Assembly: GCA_030039655.1 (NCBI GenBank)
Contig: JASHVC010000177.1
Span: forward strand, 1 to 10,398
Length of the DNA: 10,398 nt
Direction: 5' to 3'
Source: Xanthobacteraceae bacterium
Lineage (GTDB): Bacteria > Pseudomonadota > Alphaproteobacteria > Rhizobiales > Xanthobacteraceae
Shown here: piece by piece, positions 6,543 to 10,398 of the stretch
Numbering within the stretch: position 1 is the first letter of the stretch
How the letters are laid out: every line of letters begins with the position of its first letter
Position numbers and translations under genes: made by a program
The notes under the pieces: model-generated
Database searches by the model: none
Told to the model about the DNA's origin: nothing
Seen by the model: only the letters and a program-made list of their open reading frames with translations

Positions 6543-7514
6543 TTACCGAGCCGCGCGGCGCGGCCGCGTCGGATAGACCGCCGGCGGAATGGTCTTCGCC
6601 CAAACGTCCTGGATGCGCGCTATCTCGGCCTCGAGAATCTCAAGGAACAGTTGCGCCTGAGTAGGCAGCATTCGCCGCGCCGGCGAGATCACCACAAATT
6701 CGGCGATCAACGGCGGATCATAGATCGGCGAGATGACGCGGCGGTCAATCGAGCGGCCGATTTCGGCATAGCAGATCAAGCCGGACAGGATGGCGACCCA
6801 GTCCGAACACAGCACGAATTGCAGCGTGCTGATCATGGCGTCCATTTCGATGATGCCGGCAACTTCGATTCCGTGAGTCTCGAAATAGACCTCGATATTG
6901 CGGCGCCGCACGTTGGTGCGGCCGGGCAGAATGATCTTTAGCGGCCCGCAGTCCTTAAGGCGCACCGGCACGAACGGCTTCAGCCCGCGGTGCGCATTGG
7001 AGACCAACATCTCCCGGTCACGCACGATCAGGCGCGATTTCAGTCCGACGCGACCTTCGGTCGCGGGCACGACGGCAAAATCGAGATCGCCATTCCGAAC
7101 CATGTCGGTAAGCGAGCCGCTATATCCCTCGACGATGTGCAGGCGCACGTCGGGATAGCGTGCCACAAACTTTTCCAGAGTCGGCGCCACCGCGGAGCGC
7201 GTCAGCGTGGGAATCATGCCGATACGCAGGTCGCCGGTGACCCGCGATCCGAAAGCACGGACCTCCTCGCCGGCGCTGTCGAGTTGTCCGACCGCCTCGA
7301 CACAGCGCCGGTAGTAGCGTTGCCCGGCCGGCGTCGGCGTCACGCCGGACGGCGAACGCTGAAACAGCTTGACGCCAAGCGTGCGCTCAGCGGCGGCGAC
7401 ATGCTGCGAAATGCCAGACTGCGTGGCGTTCTCGCGCGTCGCGGCCCGCGTGAACGAACCCTCCTCGCATACCGCAATCACGGCTCGGATCTGGCGGAGA
7501 GGGATATTCTGCAT
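6543..7514 (-). CDS. LysR-type transcriptional regulator
   Basis: This encodes a 323-residue LysR family regulator. The N-terminal winged helix-turn-helix covers residues 4-62 (IRAVIAVCEEGSFTRAA, then TQSGISQHVAAAERTLGVKL and FQRSPSGVTPTPAG). The effector-binding domain from about residue 92 has the usual RIGMIPTL opening and the repeated strand-helix pattern ending near 300 (LEILEAEIARIQDVW). LysR proteins act as tetramers whose activity changes with a pathway metabolite; here the neighbours suggest an organic acid or a substrate of the M24 enzyme (inference). It is divergent from the M24 gene across 136 bases, the classic layout for LysR control of the adjacent operon plus autorepression. 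It may also be co-transcribed with the TRAP binding protein downstream. ATG at 7512-7514 has no strong ribosome-binding site. Confidence 0.95.
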   Translation of the reverse strand: MQNIPLRQIRAVIAVCEEGSFTRAATRENATQSGISQHVAAAERTLGVKLFQRSPSGVTPTPAGQRYYRRCVEAVGQLDSAGEEVRAFGSRVTGDLRIGMIPTLTRSAVAPTLEKFVARYPDVRLHIVEGYSGSLTDMVRNGDLDFAVVPATEGRVGLKSRLIVRDREMLVSNAHRGLKPFVPVRLKDCGPLKIILPGRTNVRRRNIEVYFETHGIEVAGIIEMDAMISTLQFVLCSDWVAILSGLICYAEIGRSIDRRVISPIYDPPLIAEFVVISPARRMLPTQAQLFLEILEAEIARIQDVWAKTIPPAVYPTRPRRAAR

Positions 7515-7553
7515 GGCCGGCGCGGCATTAGAAAAGTTGATGGGGACGCGTAG

Positions 7554-7559
7554 ATTATA
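7554..7559 (-). promoter_or_regulatory. Candidate -10 box of the LysR gene
   Basis: On the minus strand this reads TATAAT, a perfect -10 hexamer, 40 bases upstream of the LysR ATG. It would give a leader of about 33 bases. No convincing -35 lies 16-18 bases upstream. On the + strand the overlapping bases 7558-7563 read TATCAT, with TTGATG at 7537-7542 at a short 15-base spacing, a possible promoter for the M24 gene. The two -10 boxes would overlap, so the promoters would compete or share one regulator site. Confidence 0.5.
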
Positions 7560-7564
7560 TCATT

Positions 7565-7631
7565 TCTTCGAGTGTCGCCATCCGCATAACATCCGTCAAA
7601 ACATCGCGGTCTTCGACTCAGGCTGCGAAGA
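7565..7631. promoter_or_regulatory. Candidate LysR operator: repeated TCTTCG elements
   Basis: TCTTCGAGT occurs at 7565-7573 and TCTTCGACT at 7610-7618, eight of nine bases alike and 45 bases apart. The second copy is also the left half of an inverted repeat, TCTTCG-N10-CGAAGA (7610-7631). LysR regulators bind interrupted dyads and often a second half-site tens of bases away, so these may be the recognition and activation sites. They lie downstream of the candidate M24 -10 and upstream of its ribosome-binding site, which would fit repression or an RNA hairpin equally well. Confidence 0.4.
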
Positions 7632-7637
7632 GTTGGC

Positions 7638-7646
7638 GAGGAGAAG
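7638..7646 (+). promoter_or_regulatory. Ribosome-binding site that fixes the M24 start
   Basis: GAGGAGAAG lies seven bases (from GGAG) before ATG 7651. The reading frame is open about 280 bases further upstream, but that part runs antisense through the LysR gene and has no similar signal. This site supports the shorter protein. Confidence 0.75.
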
Positions 7647-7650
7647 ACCT

Positions 7651-8922
7651 ATGGGCACAGCAAACTTCGGCATCGCGGGACTCGATTGGCAGCAACGCGT
7701 CAACTGGGACCGCCTTCGCGAGTACCGCATCGAGCGCGCGCGGCAGATGATGAAGAAGCACAAGCTCGGCGCGATGTTGTGCATGTACGATGAGAACGTT
7801 CGCTACATCACCGGCACGCTGACGCCCGGCTGGAACCGGCTCAAGCCTGGCCTGCGCTACGCCATGCTGTGCGGCGACGGCCGCCCAATCCTATTCGAGC
7901 AAGGCGACCTCGGCTTCCAGATCGAACGGCACTCGCCATGGATTCCGAAAAAGAACATCCGCCACTCGTTCGCCTGGATCAAAGGGGCCGCGGGTCCGGC
8001 CGCCACGCAGCAGGTGAGGAAATTCACCAAGGCGGTGAAGCAGGCGATGAAGGAAAACGGCGTCGCCGGGCAAAAGCTCGGCTGCGACTTCATCGACATC
8101 AACATGCTCAACATCTTCAAGGAAGAAAAAATCAACTGGGCCGACGGCATGACGCCGATGATGGAGGCCCGCGCGGTCAAGAGCCCAGACGAGCAGGAAT
8201 GCTTCCGCATCGTCGGCGCCATCGGCGACGCTACTCACTGGGAGTGCATGAAGTTCCTGCGCCCCGGCATCACCGAGAACCAGGTCACCGCGCACCTGAT
8301 GCAATACCTCTACAATATTCCCGGCATGGAAGACGTCGAGGACGTGATCGTTTCGTCGGGCCCGAACACCTGGCCGAACTGGCGCAACTTCTCCGACCGC
8401 ATCATCCAGCCCGGCGACATCGTGTTCATGGATTTGGCCGCGCTCACCTGGAACGGTTACAAGTCCTGCTATTACCGCACCTATTGCGTGGGCAAAGAGC
8501 CCACCAAGGAGCAAAAGGACACCTACGCCACCGCGCTGAAGTGGCTCTACGATTCGATCGGCGCGGTGAAGGTCGGCGCCACCACGCGCGATATCGCGAT
8601 GAAGTGGCCGTCGGCGATGAAGACCTGGGGCTACGAGGACGAAGACCAGGCCGCCGCCAACCTCTGGGGACACGGGCTCGGCCTCGCCCAATACGATCCG
8701 CCGGTGATTTCGCGCATCTGGTCGCTCGATCATCCGATCGACATCCAGGAGGGCATGACCTTCGCCCTGGAGACCCAGCACGGGAAAAAATACCGCTACG
8801 GTGTGCGCATCGAGGAAATGCTGATCGTGCACAAGAAGGATATCGAGATCGTGTCCAACTTCCCGGTCAAGCAAATAACCGTCGTCGATCCGCTGCCGGG
8901 CTACGGCGAGCATGTGAAGTGA
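7651..8922 (+). CDS. M24 family metallopeptidase-like protein (creatinase / Xaa-Pro peptidase / DddP-like)
   Basis: This encodes a 423-residue protein with the two-domain creatinase/aminopeptidase P fold: an N-terminal domain (about residues 20-165, with VRYITGTLTPGW at 50-61) and a C-terminal pita-bread domain. Metal ligands recognised by alignment from memory are D261 (GDIVFMDLAAL), H341 (WGHGLGLAQYDPP), E374 (FALETQHG) and E388 (VRIEEMLIV). The second Asp, normally in GYxxDxxRT, is Cys273 (GYKSCYYRTYCVG). The D-to-second-ligand spacing of 12 matches the DMSP lyase DddP rather than E. coli PepP (11). Family members hydrolyse X-Pro peptides, creatine or ectoine, or cleave DMSP; which applies here is not visible. 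It has no signal peptide, so it is cytoplasmic. It heads the + strand unit and is divergent from LysR. Confidence 0.88.
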   Translation: MGTANFGIAGLDWQQRVNWDRLREYRIERARQMMKKHKLGAMLCMYDENVRYITGTLTPGWNRLKPGLRYAMLCGDGRPILFEQGDLGFQIERHSPWIPKKNIRHSFAWIKGAAGPAATQQVRKFTKAVKQAMKENGVAGQKLGCDFIDINMLNIFKEEKINWADGMTPMMEARAVKSPDEQECFRIVGAIGDATHWECMKFLRPGITENQVTAHLMQYLYNIPGMEDVEDVIVSSGPNTWPNWRNFSDRIIQPGDIVFMDLAALTWNGYKSCYYRTYCVGKEPTKEQKDTYATALKWLYDSIGAVKVGATTRDIAMKWPSAMKTWGYEDEDQAAANLWGHGLGLAQYDPPVISRIWSLDHPIDIQEGMTFALETQHGKKYRYGVRIEEMLIVHKKDIEIVSNFPVKQITVVDPLPGYGEHVK

Positions 8923-8929
8923 TGTTTTT

Positions 8930-8950
8930 CCTCCCCCTGAAAGGGGGTGG
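8930..8950 (+). promoter_or_regulatory. Hairpin overlapping the ribosome-binding site of the kinase-like gene
   Basis: The 30-base gap after the M24 stop contains CCTCCCCCT (8930-8938), a GAA loop and AGGGGGTGG (8942-8950). Six base pairs, one T-T mismatch and two more pairs form a strong stem. The 3' arm is the only G-rich Shine-Dalgarno-like sequence for ATG 8953, so the stem would hide it unless translating ribosomes arrive from the M24 gene. No T run follows, so it is not a standard terminator. Confidence 0.5.
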
Positions 8951-8952
8951 GA

Positions 8953-10251
8953 ATGCTGAGCACTATTGAGCGAATGCGCGAGACCTCTCTTATTCTTCAG
9001 CTCAGCGACGCCGCTGCCGCCAATGCCGACCGCGTCGGGCCCAAAGCGGCGAATCTGGCGCGGCTTGCGCACGCAGGCCTGCCGACACCCGGCGGTTTCT
9101 GCATCACAGCCGATGCGTACCGGCGGCAGATTGCCCATCTCGCGCTTGGGGACATGGTGCGCGCCTATCCGGATGCCGATCCGCCCATGCAGCGCCGCTT
9201 GTCAGTCGAGATCAGGCTTCGGCTATATCAAGGCGATCTCGCACCTGACCTGCGAGGGCCAATTTTGAAAGCCTGGAACGCACAAACAAAGCCGGCCGCG
9301 GTGCGCTCATCCTCGCTGGTCGAGGACCGCGCCGAGTCGAGCTTCGCCGGTCAGTTTGAAAGCTTCCTGGGCGTTAACGACGACGCGGAATTTCTCATCG
9401 CGCTACGCGCTTGCTGGGCGGCGCTGTGGACCACGAATGCGCGCCGGTCCATGGCGCAGCACGGTCTCGATCCGGCCGGTACCGCCATGGCGGTGCTGGT
9501 GCAGCCGCTCGTTGCCGCACGCGCCTCGGGTGGCGGCCTGAGCGAGACCGCCGACGGGCAAATGTTGTTGAGCGCGACATGGGGACTAGGTTCGGCGATT
9601 GCCCAAGGCGAAGTCGTGCCCGATCGCGTCGTTCTCAGCCGCCAAGGTTTTCTGCGCAGCAACGAGGCCGGCCGCAAGCATCACCGCGAAGCCTGCGTGC
9701 ACGGCGCCGGCACCGTGCCACAGGCGGTCCCCAAAGAGCTTTCGCGCGCTCCATGCCTTGAAGCCGGCCAAGCCACCACGCTCGCGCGGCTGATGCGCAA
9801 GGCCGAGGCCGTGCTCGAGCATCCGGTCGAGATCGAGTGGGCGCTCGACGACGAAGGCTTTAAGCTGTTGCAAGCGCGGCCGCTCCGCGTCCAGCCTGCC
9901 TTTGTGCCTGATGAAATCTGGCTGAAGCATCCCGGTCTCAGCGGCCATCCCGCCGGCATCGGCTGGAGCTCGGGCCGCGCCGTGGTGATCAATTGCGAGT
10001 GCGAGCTGTCGCGCGTTGCGCCCGGCGACATTCTTGTCACCCGCGTCGCCGGTCCGGCGCTGAGCCACATCCTGCCGCAGGTCGGCGGCGTAGTCGCTGA
10101 GCTTGGCGGCTCGACCTCGCACTTGGCGTCGCTGGCGCGCGAGCGCGGCATCCCGATGGTGCTCGGCGTGCTCGATGCCACCCAGCGGATTCCGGACGGA
10201 GCGCAAGTCGCGGTCGACGGTGTCGCCGGCGTGGTGCGGTGGCTCGCCTGA
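8953..10251 (+). CDS. Half-size PEP synthase / rifampicin phosphotransferase-like protein
   Basis: This encodes a 432-residue protein with two recognisable domains. Residues 15-315 form the ATP-grasp (PPDK N-terminal) domain: VGPKAANLARL with K31, AVRSSSLVEDR with R118, SFAGQFESFLGV (130-141), WGLGSAIAQGEVVPDR (210-225), and EIEWAL plus LLQARPL (293-311). Residues 345-432 form the phosphohistidine swivel domain, with the catalytic His390 in GGSTSHLASLARERGIPM. In PEP synthase, PPDK and rifampicin phosphotransferase, ATP phosphorylates this His and a third domain passes the phosphate to pyruvate or the drug. That third domain is absent: there is no C-terminal TIM barrel and no insert between the two domains. 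The acceptor is unknown. I prefer ATG 8953 after GGGGGTGG; GTG 8947 and ATG 8974 are alternatives. It overlaps the next gene by one base (TGATG). Confidence 0.87.
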   Translation: MLSTIERMRETSLILQLSDAAAANADRVGPKAANLARLAHAGLPTPGGFCITADAYRRQIAHLALGDMVRAYPDADPPMQRRLSVEIRLRLYQGDLAPDLRGPILKAWNAQTKPAAVRSSSLVEDRAESSFAGQFESFLGVNDDAEFLIALRACWAALWTTNARRSMAQHGLDPAGTAMAVLVQPLVAARASGGGLSETADGQMLLSATWGLGSAIAQGEVVPDRVVLSRQGFLRSNEAGRKHHREACVHGAGTVPQAVPKELSRAPCLEAGQATTLARLMRKAEAVLEHPVEIEWALDDEGFKLLQARPLRVQPAFVPDEIWLKHPGLSGHPAGIGWSSGRAVVINCECELSRVAPGDILVTRVAGPALSHILPQVGGVVAELGGSTSHLASLARERGIPMVLGVLDATQRIPDGAQVAVDGVAGVVRWLA

Positions 10252-10398
10252 TGCCAGCGAAGAAAGCGCGCCCGCGCATATTCGTGACCCAACCGGTGTC
10301 CGAGCGGGCGCTAGCCCGGTTGCGCGCGGTCGCCAGCGTCAAGGTCTTCCCCGATTCAGGACGGATCATTCCTAAGCGCACGCTGATTGCCGAAGTAC
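10251..10398 (+). CDS. D-2-hydroxyacid dehydrogenase (N-terminal fragment)
   Basis: The first 49 codons are in the window and the gene runs off the right edge. The translation begins MPAKKARPRIFVTQPVSE, followed by RALARLRAVASVKVFP, the usual first strand and helix of glyoxylate/hydroxypyruvate reductases and related D-2-hydroxyacid dehydrogenases (substrate-binding lobe). These cytoplasmic NAD(P)H enzymes interconvert 2-oxo acids and D-2-hydroxy acids. Its ATG shares its A with the TGA of the kinase-like gene (10249-10253), so the two are translationally coupled and in one operon. The nucleotide-binding and catalytic Arg/Glu/His residues lie outside the window, so the call rests on the N-terminus alone. 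Confidence 0.72.
   Translation, partial: MPAKKARPRIFVTQPVSERALARLRAVASVKVFPDSGRIIPKRTLIAEV

Noticed and set aside
5333..6664. Long + strand open frame of 443 codons opposite the TRAP binding protein.
   Set aside because: Its translation is rich in Arg/Asp/His with no fold signature. It is a GC-bias shadow of the well-supported minus-strand gene.
7869..8969. A + strand frame of 366 codons within the M24 gene.
   Set aside because: It is an Arg/His-rich out-of-frame translation. The M24 frame has clear motifs and a ribosome-binding site.
7891..9138. Long minus-strand open frame of 415 codons opposite the M24 and kinase-like genes.
   Set aside because: It spans two supported + strand genes, including their junction, and resembles no family.

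Overview
The window looks like chromosomal DNA from a GC-rich alphaproteobacterium, most likely of the Hyphomicrobiales (Bradyrhizobium/Xanthobacteraceae type). This rests on high GC in the core genes, a HemF C-terminus ending MPPVVKWP, abundant TRAP/LysR/FAH catabolic genes, and long antisense shadow ORFs typical of strong GC3 bias. Assignment below order level is inference. There are no rRNA or tRNA genes, no insertion sequences and no CRISPR array.

Left part (1-2665): the 3' end of hemF (aerobic coproporphyrinogen III oxidase) converges on a TauE/SafE-type membrane permease gene. A near-perfect palindrome lies across their tail-to-tail junction. Divergent from the permease is a two-gene + strand unit: a short-chain dehydrogenase/reductase relative whose YxxxK catalytic motif is replaced by SxxxR, and a fumarylacetoacetate hydrolase (FAH) family enzyme with intact metal ligands. 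Together they suggest a small pathway for an unidentified organic acid.

Middle part (2690-5296, all minus strand): an accessory-looking stretch. It holds a DUF433 antitoxin / DUF5615 PIN-like toxin pair sharing a GTGA overlap, a 400-residue exported protein with faint lysozyme-like features, and an unrecognised four-helix membrane protein in DNA of clearly lower GC (42-48% in two sampled 60-base lines). The toxin-antitoxin pair is also low in GC.

Right part (5414-10398): a metabolic cluster around a divergent control region. On the minus strand are a LysR-type regulator and an orphan TakP-like TRAP substrate-binding protein with a Tat-type signal peptide. On the + strand are an M24 (creatinase/aminopeptidase P/DddP-like) protein with one metal-ligand Asp replaced by Cys, a half-size PEP synthase/rifampicin phosphotransferase-like protein with only the ATP-grasp and phosphohistidine domains, and the start of a D-2-hydroxyacid dehydrogenase. 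The last two overlap by one base. The M24/kinase junction carries a hairpin that would pair with the kinase ribosome-binding site. The layout suggests regulated uptake and processing of a 2-oxo- or 2-hydroxy-acid-like or amide compound. The substrate cannot be read from the sequence.

The best candidates for something undescribed are the M24 / half-size phosphotransferase / hydroxyacid dehydrogenase cluster with its LysR and orphan TRAP binding protein, and the exported lysozyme-like protein beside a low-GC membrane protein. No stretch longer than 300 bases lacks a gene.
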